Counted from the first letter of the stretch, positions 16,882-26,454 are shown. The stretch: DNA of 64,000 nt from CAG-791 sp963605745 (GCA_963605745.1 CAVCWT010000006.1:20357-84356), one strand, 5' to 3'. Notes: generated by a model from the sequence alone, not told the origin. Made by a program: numbers and translations.

Positions 16882-17367
16882 ATGCATGTTGTCATTTACA
16901 GTGACGGCTCCGCAAGGGGCAACCCGGACGGACCGGGAGGATACGGGGCCGTCCTTCAATATGTGGATTCCAAAGGAGAGCTCCATGAAAAGGAGCTCTC
17001 GGAGGGTTTTAATCCGACCTCGAATAACCGGATGGAGCTGCTGGGGGCAATTACAGCCCTGGAGGCCTTAAACCGCCCCTGCGAGGTGGACCTGTATTCG
17101 GATTCCAGTTACCTGATCAATGCCTTTGAAAAGGGATGGCTGGCATCCTGGCAGAAAAACGGCTGGAAGACCGCATCCAAGGCGCGGGTTAAAAATCAGG
17201 ACCTTTGGAAGCGGATGCTGGCAGTGGCCGGGCGGCATCAGATCACCTGGCACTGGGTCAAGGGACATGCCGGACATGAGATGAATGAGCGCTGCGATCA
17301 GCTGGCGACAGCAGCAGCCGATGCAATGTACGGCGTGAACAAGCCGAATGTGGAAGATAAAATCTAA
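16882..17367 (+). CDS. rnhA: Ribonuclease HI
   Basis: RNase HI (161 residues) cuts RNA in RNA-DNA hybrids. All four catalytic carboxylates are visible: D8 (IYSDGSARGNP), E52 (NNRMELLG), D74 (LYSDSSYL) and D139 (MNERCDQLA). The histidine loop is HWVKGHAGHE, and the basic protrusion is WLASWQKNGWKTA. It starts at ATG 16882 after GGGAGGAAGC. dut follows 30 nt later, and a nucleic-acid-maintenance operon with the upstream MutS-like gene is plausible. Confidence 0.96.
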   Translation: MHVVIYSDGSARGNPDGPGGYGAVLQYVDSKGELHEKELSEGFNPTSNNRMELLGAITALEALNRPCEVDLYSDSSYLINAFEKGWLASWQKNGWKTASKARVKNQDLWKRMLAVAGRHQITWHWVKGHAGHEMNERCDQLATAAADAMYGVNKPNVEDKI

Positions 17368-17397
17368 GGTGAACCGCAGCAGACCAGGAGAAATGGA

Positions 17398-17856
17398 ATG
17401 AATGGAATGAATGAAAAGAATGAAAAGACGATTCGGATTTTATATCACAGCAATGAAATTGACCATTTGACTTATGTGGACGGCAAGAGCGACTGGATCG
17501 ACCTTCGAGCGGCAAAGGAATATCAGCTCAAGGCCGGCGAGTTCGCCTTAATTGATCTGGGCATCAGCGTTAAGCTCCCGGAAGGGTACGAGATGATCAC
17601 GGCGCCCAGGTCCTCCACCTTCAAAAATTATGGCCTCATCCAGTCCAACGGCATCGGTGTGGTGGACGAGTCTTACTGCGGAGATGGAGATGTCCTTAAA
17701 ATGCCGGTCTATGCAACAAGAGATACGGTGGTGCATGTCAACGATCGCATCTGTCAGTTCCGGATTCAGGAGCATCAGCCCCGCATCGTATTCGATGAGG
17801 TGGAAACGCTCGGCTCTGAAAACCGCGGAGGCTTTGGCAGCACCGGAAGGCAGTGA
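17398..17856 (+). CDS. dut: dUTP diphosphatase
   Basis: This 152-residue trimeric-type dUTPase hydrolyses dUTP to dUMP, preventing uracil incorporation and feeding thymidylate synthesis. Motifs 1-5 are recognisable: ALIDLGISVKLPEG, the PRSSTFKNYGL phosphate loop, GIGVVDESYCGDGD with the catalytic Asp, DRICQFRI, and the C-terminal RGGFGSTG. ATG 17398 is 7 nt after AGGAG. The start region contains a small GGAATGAATG-type tandem repeat with several ATG triplets (17393-17425); only the 17398 frame continues into the enzyme, but translation might begin a few codons later. Confidence 0.94.
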   Translation: MNGMNEKNEKTIRILYHSNEIDHLTYVDGKSDWIDLRAAKEYQLKAGEFALIDLGISVKLPEGYEMITAPRSSTFKNYGLIQSNGIGVVDESYCGDGDVLKMPVYATRDTVVHVNDRICQFRIQEHQPRIVFDEVETLGSENRGGFGSTGRQ

Positions 17857-17868
17857 AAGGGGCAATCC

Positions 17869-19278
17869 ATGGAACCAAGAGTCAGTATCATTGTTCCGGC
17901 CTACAACGCAGAAAAGACCATCGGACGATGCATCGAGAGCATTTGCAGACAAACCTATTCCGATTATGAGCTGCTGGTGATGGATGACGGCAGCAGTGAC
18001 AATACGGCGCAGATTCTGGATCAATATGCAGCAGAGGATTCCAGAATCCGCGTCATCCATAAAGAGAATTCCGGCGTGTCGGATACGAGGAATCAGGCGT
18101 TAAACCTTGCAAGGGGGGAGTTTGTTCAGTTTCTGGATGCCGATGACTGGATTACGCCGGATGCGACAAGACTCTTTGTCCGCACGATGGAGGATAATCC
18201 GACCTGCGATATGGTCATCGCCGATTTCTACCGGGTCATTGGCAAAAACATGGCGCAAAAAGGAGACATCGAGGAGGAACGGCTGCTGACCAGGCAGGAG
18301 TATGCGGATGAAATGATGAAGAGTCCGGCAGACTTTTATTACGGCGTTTTGTGGAACAAATTTTATCGGCGCAGCCTCATCGAGGAATATCAGCTGCGCA
18401 TGGATACGCAGCTGGATTGGTCGGAGGATTTTATTTTCAATATGGAGTACGTGCTCCATACGGATCGTATTTATGTATTGAAGGCGCCGGTATATTATTA
18501 TGTGAAGACGGAAGGATCGCTGGTGGCGCAGGGCGGTGCCAGCATCAGCCGAACGGTTCGGATGAAGCTGGATGTGGTCGAGTATTACAGCAATTTTTAT
18601 AAGGACATCTACAAGGAGGGTGGTTACCTTTTACGGAGTCCTGTCATTTATTCCTTCCTTCTGAATTTTGCCAAAGACGGCAGTGTGAACCCGGTGGCGC
18701 CGGAGCGAAGGCTCGGTCAGGAGCGCGTGGACGTTCGCATCGATTCCGAAATGGAGGAGAACCCGTTTGCGCTGAATTTCTATGAGGATCGAATGCTCGA
18801 GCGGTCGCTGGAGCGAATTTGCAAAGGCTGGGATCTGGAGGAAACAGAGGTTCAGGTTCTCTTGTATCTAAAGCTGGCCGGCGGGGAAGCTGCGCCGGAG
18901 GAGATTCGCAGCTATACCGGAATGTCCGCCAGCGGGCTGCGGATTGTACTGCAAAAGCTCGTTCGAAAAAAGCTCGTGGAGCGCAAAAAGGTTAAAATTG
19001 GCAAAAAGAAAATCGAAGAAGGAGATTCGCCGGAAAATTCACCGGTAAACAGTTCCGAGAGCAGAACAGACAAAAGGGAAGAAACAACGACCAAACGCAC
19101 AGATGTGCGAATTTTCTACGGCGAAGCATCGACGCCGGTGCAGGAGGCTCTCGAGCGGGCTTTTCGTGACATCGACGAGATTCGGTTCCGGGATTTTTCA
19201 AAGGAAGAGATGGCAGAATATCGAAGGCTCGGCGGACATGCCGCACGAAATGTGAGAACTGCCTTAGGGGAAGGCTGA
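17869..19278 (+). CDS. Family 2 glycosyltransferase with C-terminal winged-helix-like extension
   Basis: Residues 1-230 are a standard GT-A family 2 domain: VSIIVPAYNAEKTIGRCI, the MDDGSSDNTA nucleotide loop, the metal-binding FLDADDW (D90-D92) and SEDFIFNMEY. It transfers a sugar from a nucleotide donor; the acceptor is unknown. From about residue 308 the protein continues with a domain unlike GT2. Residues 310-378 read like a MarR-type winged helix (WDLEETEVQVLLYL, then EEIRSYTGMSASGLRIVLQK, then LVRKKLVERKKVKIGKKK), interrupted by a polar linker (384-410). A final helical tail (420-465) follows. No transmembrane helices are seen. It starts 12 nt after dut with AAGGGG. The fusion is inferred from residue patterns only. 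Confidence 0.78.
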   Translation: MEPRVSIIVPAYNAEKTIGRCIESICRQTYSDYELLVMDDGSSDNTAQILDQYAAEDSRIRVIHKENSGVSDTRNQALNLARGEFVQFLDADDWITPDATRLFVRTMEDNPTCDMVIADFYRVIGKNMAQKGDIEEERLLTRQEYADEMMKSPADFYYGVLWNKFYRRSLIEEYQLRMDTQLDWSEDFIFNMEYVLHTDRIYVLKAPVYYYVKTEGSLVAQGGASISRTVRMKLDVVEYYSNFYKDIYKEGGYLLRSPVIYSFLLNFAKDGSVNPVAPERRLGQERVDVRIDSEMEENPFALNFYEDRMLERSLERICKGWDLEETEVQVLLYLKLAGGEAAPEEIRSYTGMSASGLRIVLQKLVRKKLVERKKVKIGKKKIEEGDSPENSPVNSSESRTDKREETTTKRTDVRIFYGEASTPVQEALERAFRDIDEIRFRDFSKEEMAEYRRLGGHAARNVRTALGEG

Positions 19279-19314
19279 TTCAACATGGCCGATAGGCCTG
19301 AAAGGAGAGGGAAT

Positions 19315-21336
19315 ATGGTATTTACACAGGAAAACGGAGCATTGGTTGCAAGAAACCTAGGAGAAACGCTTCGCATTGAAGCATGGGGGACAGATTCTCT
19401 TCGCGTTCGTTCAACGCGTCATGCCGCTTTGAACGATTCGTTCTGGGCGCTGACCGAGGAGCCGAATACGACGAACCCTGTCATTGAGATTACCGAAGAG
19501 GATCACTGGGTCGGAGACGGCACCATTGACAAAAGACCGATTGCAAAAATTACCAACGGCCGCATCTGTGCCGTTGTGAATTTTGCCGGGGTTGTAACCT
19601 TCTATAAGGACGGGCAGCACCTTCTTCGTGAGTATTTTCGGTATTATGACGGAACACTGTCCAAAGAAAGCAGGTGCCTTAAGATCCGAAGCCGCGAGTG
19701 GCGAGGGATTCCCGGCGGCGATTTCTCTTTGAGCATGCGCTTTGAGAGCATCGATGATGAGAAGCTCTACGGCATGGGCCAGTACCAGCAGCCGTATCTG
19801 GATCTCAAGGGATGCGTTCTGGATCTGGAGCAGCGTAACTCGCAGGTAACGGTTCCGTTTTTGGTTTCCTCGAAGGGTTATGGATTCCTTTGGAACAATC
19901 CGGCGGTCGGCCGCGTTTCTTTTGGTAAGAACTATACGGAGTGGCAGGCAAAGGCAACAAAGCAGATGGACTACTGGATCACGGCTGCCGATACGCCAAA
20001 GGAGATTCTGGCAAACTATACGAACGTGACCGGACACGCTCCGATGTTCCCGGAGGATATGATGGGTCTGTGGCAGTGCAAGCTCCGCTACCGCACACAG
20101 GATGAGGTCCTTACCGTCGCAAGACAATGCGAGAAGGAAGGCATCAAGATTGATCTTATCGTCATCGATTTCTTCCACTGGACAGTGCAGGGCGACTGGA
20201 AATTCGATACGACCTACTGGCCGGATCCGAAGGCGATGGTCGACGAGCTGCATTCAATGGGCATCAAGGTCATTGTTTCCGTATGGCCCTCTGTTGACCG
20301 CAAGAGCGAGAACTTTGGCGAAATGATGGACCGCGGCCTTCTCATCATGACCGAGCGCGGCGCACAGCAGACCTACGATTACCAGGGCGACTGCGTAGAG
20401 ATTGATGTCTTCAATCCGGAAACCAGAAAATACGTCTGGGAGAAATGCAAAAAGAACTATTACGATTATGGCATCGATGCCTTCTGGCTGGATAACTCCG
20501 AGCCGGACTACGGCGTATATGATTTTGACAACTATCGGTATTACAACGGATCTGCACTGGAGAGCAGCTGCCAGTATCCGCAGTGGTACAGCCGCATTTT
20601 CTACGATCCGATGAAGGAAATGGGCAATGAGTACGTTGTAAATCTCCTCCGCAGCGGCTGGGCCGGCAGCCAGAAATACGGGAACGTCATCTGGTCCGGC
20701 GATGTGCCGAGTACCTTTGAAGCGTTCCGGGATCAGCTCCAGGCCGGCCTTAACATGGGCCTTGCAGGCATTCCGTGGTGGACTACGGACATCGGCGGCT
20801 TTATGACAGATGATGTAAATGATCCGGATTTCCAGCAGCTTTTGATCCGCTGGTATGAGTTCGCTGTCTACACGGCAGTGTTCCGCATGCATGGAGACCG
20901 CGGCCCCTACAACATCGAGCCCCTTGACACCCGTGACTGGGGCGGCGGATACCTTCACACCGGCCAGGACAACGAGCTGTGGAGCTACGGTGAAGAGAAT
21001 TACCGGATCATGAAGAAATATTATGACATCCGAATCTCGATGAAGCCGTATATCAAACAGCTCTTTGACGAGGCACACCAAAACGGATCTCCGTTAATTC
21101 GTACGATGTTCTATGAATTCCCGCAGGATACGAAGTGCTGGGAGCTGCAGGATCAGTATATGTTCGGTTCCGAGTACCTTGTAGCACCGATTCTGCATCT
21201 GAACGAATTCGAACGCGATGTCTATCTGCCGGCCGGCACCTGGACCGACACCAGAGACGGACAGCAGTACGAAGGCGGACAGACTGTCCACGTGGCAGCA
21301 CCGCTGGATTCCATTCCGGTGTTTCAGAAGAACTGA
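19315..21336 (+). CDS. Glycoside hydrolase family 31 (alpha-glucosidase/alpha-xylosidase type)
   Basis: The 673-residue enzyme retains the GH31 layout: N-terminal beta-sandwich, then the TIM barrel with KLYGMGQYQQPYLDLKG, DFFHWTVQGDWKFD and WPDPKAMVDELHSMGIK. The catalytic nucleophile is probably D393 in FWLDNSEPDYG, and the acid/base D463 in WSGDVPSTFEAF. GIPWWTTDIGGF and RMHGDRGP are further family blocks. The FWLDNSEPD form resembles alpha-xylosidases and some alpha-glucosidases. There is no signal peptide, so the substrate is likely an imported oligosaccharide. The start ATG 19315 follows AGGAGAGGG. Two hairpins after the stop probably terminate the transcript. Confidence 0.92.
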   Translation: MVFTQENGALVARNLGETLRIEAWGTDSLRVRSTRHAALNDSFWALTEEPNTTNPVIEITEEDHWVGDGTIDKRPIAKITNGRICAVVNFAGVVTFYKDGQHLLREYFRYYDGTLSKESRCLKIRSREWRGIPGGDFSLSMRFESIDDEKLYGMGQYQQPYLDLKGCVLDLEQRNSQVTVPFLVSSKGYGFLWNNPAVGRVSFGKNYTEWQAKATKQMDYWITAADTPKEILANYTNVTGHAPMFPEDMMGLWQCKLRYRTQDEVLTVARQCEKEGIKIDLIVIDFFHWTVQGDWKFDTTYWPDPKAMVDELHSMGIKVIVSVWPSVDRKSENFGEMMDRGLLIMTERGAQQTYDYQGDCVEIDVFNPETRKYVWEKCKKNYYDYGIDAFWLDNSEPDYGVYDFDNYRYYNGSALESSCQYPQWYSRIFYDPMKEMGNEYVVNLLRSGWAGSQKYGNVIWSGDVPSTFEAFRDQLQAGLNMGLAGIPWWTTDIGGFMTDDVNDPDFQQLLIRWYEFAVYTAVFRMHGDRGPYNIEPLDTRDWGGGYLHTGQDNELWSYGEENYRIMKKYYDIRISMKPYIKQLFDEAHQNGSPLIRTMFYEFPQDTKCWELQDQYMFGSEYLVAPILHLNEFERDVYLPAGTWTDTRDGQQYEGGQTVHVAAPLDSIPVFQKN

Positions 21337-21360
21337 TGTACTCGCAAATGGCTGATGCCA

Positions 21361-21399
21361 CAACTCGAAAATGCCATATGGCATTTTCGAGTTGTTTAA
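21361..21399 (+). terminator. Perfect palindromic hairpin after GH31 gene
   Basis: CAACTCGAAAATGCC and GGCATTTTCGAGTTG form a perfect palindrome centred on ATAT (21361-21394), followed by TTTAAA. It is a likely bidirectional rho-independent terminator. Confidence 0.75.
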
Positions 21400-21441
21400 A
21401 AAGACTGCACTCCTATGGATGACCGGGAGGCAGTCTTTTTA
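21398..21441 (+). terminator. Second terminator after GH31 gene
   Basis: AAAAAGACTGC (21398-21408) pairs perfectly with GCAGTCTTTTT (21430-21440). It follows directly on the first hairpin, giving a tandem terminator before the sensor-kinase gene. Confidence 0.8.
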
Positions 21442-21562
21442 TGTAAGCATGTGTTGCATCTGCGGGGGGGAGCGTGAGAAAATAGTGTTTTAGAAAGATT
21501 CACGATTGAAGTGACGGCTCGAACCGGCAATACGATCTGTCACAATCCAAGGGGGCTATAAA

Positions 21563-24538
21563 GTGGGGAAGAAACGGGGAAAAAGCGGGATCGGTAAATG
21601 GGCCGTAGCAGTCGTTTTGGGGCTGGTGCTGGAAATCATGATGACAGTTCCTGCTCTTGCCGCAGAGGTCAGCACAGAAACCGGCCGCAGCGGCAATGCA
21701 GGAGCTACTGCCAGCGTCATCGATACGGATCTTGATACAGATACCGCAACAAAACCGGATTCATCCTACAAGATGGTACGCATCGGCTATTATGCATCGG
21801 AAGGCTTCCAGGAGGGCGACGGCGAGGATACGCCACGCAGCGGCTATGGCTATGAGTACCTGCAGAAGGTTGCCAGCTACACCGGTTGGAAATACGAGTA
21901 CGTCTCCGGCTCCTGGTCAGAACTATACCAGCAGCTGGCAGAAGGCGAGATTGACCTGATGGCCGGCATTGCTTATGACAAGAGCAGAGAGTCCCAGTTG
22001 CTGTATCCGGATTATGAGATGCTGCGGGAAACCTTTTATATCTACAAGGACAGCGATGACACGAGTATGAAGAGCGGCGATTATGCGAGCTATGCCGGGA
22101 AGCGAATCGGTGTCGTCGCAGATACCAAGATGACCGGCTATCTGGACAGCTGGCTGAAGGAGAATTCCGTGGAGGCCAAAAAGGTTGTTTTCGAGAGTCT
22201 TTCGGACTGTGCAGTAGCCTTTAATGCACACGAAATTGACGGATTTGTCAGCGCGGACAACATTGTATCGAGCTATTCCGGTATTTCTCCCGTGGAGCAG
22301 ATCGGCAAACTGCCCTACTACATTTGCATCAGTTCGAGCCGCACGGACCTTTTGGATGAGCTGAATTCTGCACTGTCATTGGTGAATGGGCAGGATGCCG
22401 TGTTCCTGGCAGATCTTCGGAATAAATATACGGCCGACACGTCCATCAGCATCTTTCTGACCAAGCAGGAACGGAACTGGCTGAATTCCCATACTACGAT
22501 TACCGTTGGATATCTGGACCATTACATGCCTTACTGCGGAACCTCTGCGGACGGAACCGCAGAGGGACTCATCGTTGATATCATGGAGGATCTGTTTGCT
22601 GTGCTGCCCGGGAGCCCTGAGGTAGAAAAGGTCTATGTGGCATATGAGGATCAGGAAGACCTCCTGAAGGCATTGCAGACGGGGGAGGCAGACGTTATTT
22701 TCCCTGTGAGCGGGGATTTCTCCTATGCAGAGCAGGGCAATTACCAGCAAAGCTCCGGTGTAATTCAGGCGGCCGTGGACCTTTTGTATACAGGGAACTA
22801 TTCCGATGAGAGCATTCAGAAGATTGCAGTGAATCAGAATAACAAACTGCAGGAAGAATACACAAAGGCTAATTTTCCGGAGGCAGAGCTGGTTTACTGC
22901 GAAGGACTTGATGGCTGCATTCGTGCGGTGAAAAATGGTGAGGCCGGCAGTACGTTAATTGAGGCACTTCGTGCAGTGGAATATTCTTCCAATGACAGCC
23001 GGTTGGAGATCGTTCCCATGCGCGCTACCAGCACCTTTTGCCTGGGGGTCAGCTATGGCAACAGTGACTTTCTGCGGGTTTTGAACCATGGCCTCAGCAT
23101 GCTGGGCGAGGAATACAGCCTGACCCATGCCTACAAATACATGGGGGATGTTGTTTCCGGCAGCATTCAGCATTCCATTCGCACTTTTATGTGGATTGCG
23201 GGTGGATTGATGCTGATCGTTCTGGTTTATGTCTTCATTGTCCGATACCGCGCACTGCGCAGACTAAATGCTGCAGAAAGGGAGCACAGCAGCAGGATGC
23301 AGGAGGCTCTTTTGCAGGTGCACCAGGCAAACTATGCAAGGCGAGCCTTCCTGCACAGCATGAGCCATGACATCCGCACACCGATTAATGTGATCCTGGG
23401 AGCTGTCGCCCGGGATGAAAAGACGACGGATCCTGCTGTGACCGCCGAGGGCCGGGCCAAAATACGGGCAGCCGCAGATCAGCTGCTGACGATGACAGAC
23501 AACATGCTGGAGATCAGCCGTATGGAGAGCGGCGAGATGATTGACAGGAAGGAACCTGTGAATTTAACGGCGCTGATAAGGTTGTGTGAGATATCTGCAA
23601 AAAGACGGGCCGAGTCGGCAGGAGTTGCCTTTACCTGTGAACATGGGAATCTCCTTCTGGGGGTTCATGATCCATCTGCCGGTGAGATCATGATCCTTGG
23701 GAATGCACTTGGCCTTCAGGAAATCCTGCGTCATGTTCTGGAAAATGCATTCAAATACAACAAGCCGCAGGGGAAGGTGCTCTGGAAGGATCAGTTGACA
23801 CTGCAAAAAGCGGGATGGCTCGAATATCAATGCATCATCCAGGACACCGGAGTCGGAATCAGGGCAGAATACCTGGAGCATATTTTTGAGCCTTTTTCGC
23901 AGGAACGTGAAACGGCAAGAACCAGCTACATGGGATCCGGACTCGGGCTTGCGATTGTTAAATCCATGCTGGATACCATGGATGGATCCATTGACATTCA
24001 GAGTAAGGAAGGGATCGGAACTACGGTGACCATTCGAATTCGAATGGAACAGGTAACAGGCGATGCCGACAGGAGACAGCAAGAAGATGTGCTGGGCGCT
24101 TTGGATGATGGCACCTGTGGTGCTACGAACAGCCAAAAGGATTTGCATTCTGCAGACCTGGAAGGCTGCAGGGTCCTTTTGGTGGAGGATAACGACCTGA
24201 ATATCGAGGTTGCAAAGTTTCTCCTGGAGGATGCAAGAGCCCAGGTTACTGTGGCAAGAAACGGCAAAGAAGCTCTGGATGCTTACCAAAATGCGCCCTG
24301 CAGAACGTATGACGTTATACTGATGGACCTCATGATGCCGGTGATGAATGGATACGAGTCTGCGGCCGCCATCCGCAGCTCGGGGCAAGGGGATGCCCAG
24401 AGTATTCTGATCATTGCTGTGACGGCCTGCATGGCAGAAGAGGTAAAAAAGGACGAGGCCGCCGGATATTTCCAGGCCTTTTTACAAAAGCCTCTGGAAC
24501 AAGAATCACTGGTAAAGACTATTGTTGACCACCTGTGA
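21563..24538 (+). CDS. Hybrid sensor histidine kinase with two solute-binding sensor domains
   Basis: The 991-residue protein begins with a signal-anchor (residues about 13-34). Two periplasmic-type solute-binding domains of the SBP_bac_3 type follow (about 70-290 and 312-530; both have the YxP/GxYxE... and ADVIF-like segments). Next come a transmembrane helix (about 540-562), HisKA with phospho-accepting H602 (SMSHDIRTPINV), HATPase with DTGVGI and GSGLGLAIVKSM, and a C-terminal receiver with D922 (LMDLMMP) and the conserved KP. The ligand is probably an amino acid or similar small molecule. No separate response regulator is adjacent. The start is GTG 21563, 7 nt after GGGGG. It converges on the MATE gene with only 8 bp between the stops and no obvious terminator. 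Confidence 0.9.
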   Translation: MGKKRGKSGIGKWAVAVVLGLVLEIMMTVPALAAEVSTETGRSGNAGATASVIDTDLDTDTATKPDSSYKMVRIGYYASEGFQEGDGEDTPRSGYGYEYLQKVASYTGWKYEYVSGSWSELYQQLAEGEIDLMAGIAYDKSRESQLLYPDYEMLRETFYIYKDSDDTSMKSGDYASYAGKRIGVVADTKMTGYLDSWLKENSVEAKKVVFESLSDCAVAFNAHEIDGFVSADNIVSSYSGISPVEQIGKLPYYICISSSRTDLLDELNSALSLVNGQDAVFLADLRNKYTADTSISIFLTKQERNWLNSHTTITVGYLDHYMPYCGTSADGTAEGLIVDIMEDLFAVLPGSPEVEKVYVAYEDQEDLLKALQTGEADVIFPVSGDFSYAEQGNYQQSSGVIQAAVDLLYTGNYSDESIQKIAVNQNNKLQEEYTKANFPEAELVYCEGLDGCIRAVKNGEAGSTLIEALRAVEYSSNDSRLEIVPMRATSTFCLGVSYGNSDFLRVLNHGLSMLGEEYSLTHAYKYMGDVVSGSIQHSIRTFMWIAGGLMLIVLVYVFIVRYRALRRLNAAEREHSSRMQEALLQVHQANYARRAFLHSMSHDIRTPINVILGAVARDEKTTDPAVTAEGRAKIRAAADQLLTMTDNMLEISRMESGEMIDRKEPVNLTALIRLCEISAKRRAESAGVAFTCEHGNLLLGVHDPSAGEIMILGNALGLQEILRHVLENAFKYNKPQGKVLWKDQLTLQKAGWLEYQCIIQDTGVGIRAEYLEHIFEPFSQERETARTSYMGSGLGLAIVKSMLDTMDGSIDIQSKEGIGTTVTIRIRMEQVTGDADRRQQEDVLGALDDGTCGATNSQKDLHSADLEGCRVLLVEDNDLNIEVAKFLLEDARAQVTVARNGKEALDAYQNAPCRTYDVILMDLMMPVMNGYESAAAIRSSGQGDAQSILIIAVTACMAEEVKKDEAAGYFQAFLQKPLEQESLVKTIVDHL

Positions 24539-24546
24539 TTCAAAGG

Positions 24547-25923
24547 TTATTGGAGCTCTGTCTGATCTCTTGTGATGTTGTTGAGCCACTCGTATTTGCG
24601 GTAATGGTGGATAACAAAGGGCATCTTCTCGAATTCGTCCAGACACATCACAAAATAAACACCCAGAGCCGGCAGCTTGAAAACGTAGGCGGCCAGTGCC
24701 ATGGCAGGAACAGCGATGAGCCACATGCAGCAGGTATCGGTGATCATGCCGAACTTGCTGTCGCCGCCGCCGCGAAAGCACCCACAGATCCAGCAGGTAT
24801 TGAGCCCTTCGCCGATGACGCGGAAGGCCTGCATGGCCAGCATGGCAGAAAGATAGGTTAAGGCCATGGCAGAGAGCTTGTCGGCATATACGGCACTGAC
24901 AACCGGACGCAGTGCCAGCATGACCAGTCCGCCAAGGCTTGCAAATAAAAAAGTGAGAAAGACCATCCGCTGGCCGTAAATCTTGCCTTTTTCCTGTTCT
25001 CCGGCGCCGAGCGCCTTTCCTACAATGATGGTTGTTGCATTGGCAAAGCCGCGGCTGACAATGGCACCAATATTGAGCACCATCGCAGCAACCGCATTGG
25101 CGGCCACCACATCTGAACCCATATGTCCCAGAATGACTGAGAACATGGAGGCTGCAAGACTCCAGGCCGCATCGTTGATGCAGCTCGGAAGGCCGAGAGC
25201 CACAAAGTCCTTGCACAAAACACCGCTGTGTCCAAAGACATCCCGGATCCGGAAACGAATTTCCTTATTGACCAGTGAATGCACAATGCATACTGCGAAT
25301 TCAAAAAAACGAGCGGCCACTGTCCCCACGGCGGCTCCGACAACGCCCATGGCAGGAGCTCCGAACAGACCGAAAATAAAGACCGCATTGAGAACAATAT
25401 TGATGCCAAGGGACATCAGAAAGGCCATGCTGGGAATCCAGACCTGCTCGATGCCGCGAAGGATGGCAAAATAGGCCATGGCATAGCACTGCAGCAGATA
25501 GGAAACGGAAAGGATCCGAAGGTACCTGGCCCCTGCCTCAATGATAGCCGCCTCAGAGGTGAATACCATCATGACCTGCGTCGGGAAAAAGAAGGCAATG
25601 GCAAAGGCCGTAAAGCCGATGATCATGCAAAAGCGCATGGCGATGCCCATGACCTTCTGAATGGTCTCCTTGTCGTTTTTGCCCCAGTACTGCGCCGCGA
25701 GCACCGTGGCTCCGGCGGCAAAGCCATTGGCTGCCATCCACATGATACTGGTCAGATTGTTGGCAAGAGAGGAGGCCGACATGGCATCCTGCCCGACAAA
25801 GCCCAGCATCAACGTGTCTGCCACATTGACCAGAGTGTTGATTAGATTCTGTACCATGATCGGCACGGCAATGGTGCAGGACATGATAAAGAACTGTTTG
25901 CGGGATAGAATTTCAGATGACAT
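24547..25923 (-). CDS. MATE family multidrug/cation efflux transporter
   Basis: The 458-residue protein has about twelve hydrophobic helices and the MATE start pattern PIMVQNLINTLVNVADTLMLG, which matches the conserved first helix pair of the family. MATE proteins export organic cations or drugs using Na+ or H+ gradients across the cytoplasmic membrane. The internal repeat (SINDAAWSLAASMFSVILGHMGSDVVAANAV-like segment around residues 235-265) is consistent with the two-bundle fold. Its ATG is 10 nt inside the upstream NUDIX gene's stop region on the - strand, and AGGAGG precedes it, so the two form an operon. Confidence 0.92.
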   Translation of the reverse strand: MSSEILSRKQFFIMSCTIAVPIMVQNLINTLVNVADTLMLGFVGQDAMSASSLANNLTSIMWMAANGFAAGATVLAAQYWGKNDKETIQKVMGIAMRFCMIIGFTAFAIAFFFPTQVMMVFTSEAAIIEAGARYLRILSVSYLLQCYAMAYFAILRGIEQVWIPSMAFLMSLGINIVLNAVFIFGLFGAPAMGVVGAAVGTVAARFFEFAVCIVHSLVNKEIRFRIRDVFGHSGVLCKDFVALGLPSCINDAAWSLAASMFSVILGHMGSDVVAANAVAAMVLNIGAIVSRGFANATTIIVGKALGAGEQEKGKIYGQRMVFLTFLFASLGGLVMLALRPVVSAVYADKLSAMALTYLSAMLAMQAFRVIGEGLNTCWICGCFRGGGDSKFGMITDTCCMWLIAVPAMALAAYVFKLPALGVYFVMCLDEFEKMPFVIHHYRKYEWLNNITRDQTELQ

Positions 25924-26431
25924 GATCCGTTGCCTCCTTGCATTTCAGCGGTGTTCCGTTCAGGACAGCTTCCCGGAGAATATTATCCTCGGAATAAACC
26001 AGTTTTAACGAGAAAAAGGGCTCGCCCTCATCCAGAAGCCGCAGAAAAATACGATCCCCCTCCCACAGATTCATTGCCTTTTGCGGATCGGTTTCATAGA
26101 TTCGCACCTTGGGGACCCATTCCAGATCTCCCTCCGGGCATTCCGAAATGGGGTGGCCGGCAAAGCCTGTGGCCGTAAACAGATTCATATATTCTGTAAT
26201 ATCCCCATAAACGAATGTCACAATTCCTCGAAAGGAGAGTCCCTGCAGCTCATACCCGGTTTCCTCGCGGGCCTCCCGCAAAATGCCCTCCTCCGGGCTC
26301 TCGCCCTCCTCCAGGTGTCCACCGATGCCGATCCATTTGTCTTTGTTCAGATCGCCTTGCTTTTTGGTCCTGTGGAGCATGAGGTAGGAATCGTTATTTT
26401 CCAGATAACATAAGGTTGTATTGACCAGCAT
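25913..26431 (-). CDS. NUDIX hydrolase (8-oxo-dGTP diphosphatase-like)
   Basis: The 172-residue protein has a complete Nudix box from G38 (GHLEEGE...REAREETGY, with the metal-binding REaxEE core at residues 52-57). It begins LVNTTLCYLENNDSYLMLHR, typical of MutT-like YtkD/ADP-ribose hydrolases, and the KKQGDLNKDKWIGIGGHLEEG segment is characteristic of Clostridia 8-oxo-dGTP pyrophosphatases. The likely role is to sanitise oxidised nucleotides or another diphosphate in the cytoplasm. It overlaps the MATE start by 11 bp on the - strand. The start ATG (26431) follows AGGAGG. Confidence 0.9.
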   Translation of the reverse strand: MLVNTTLCYLENNDSYLMLHRTKKQGDLNKDKWIGIGGHLEEGESPEEGILREAREETGYELQGLSFRGIVTFVYGDITEYMNLFTATGFAGHPISECPEGDLEWVPKVRIYETDPQKAMNLWEGDRIFLRLLDEGEPFFSLKLVYSEDNILREAVLNGTPLKCKEATDHVI

Positions 26432-26454
26432 AGAGCAAGCCTCCTGGTATCATA

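Noticed and set aside
17393..17425. Tandem GGAATGAATG-like repeats at the dut start as a phase-variation tract.
   Set aside because: Only a few imperfect units are present, and frame changes there would still be met by alternative ATGs; no evidence for switching.
25279..25845. Long + strand open frame of 188 codons opposite the MATE gene.
   Set aside because: It lies wholly antisense to a well-supported transporter, has a histidine/glycine-rich composition typical of shadow frames, and has no ribosome binding site.
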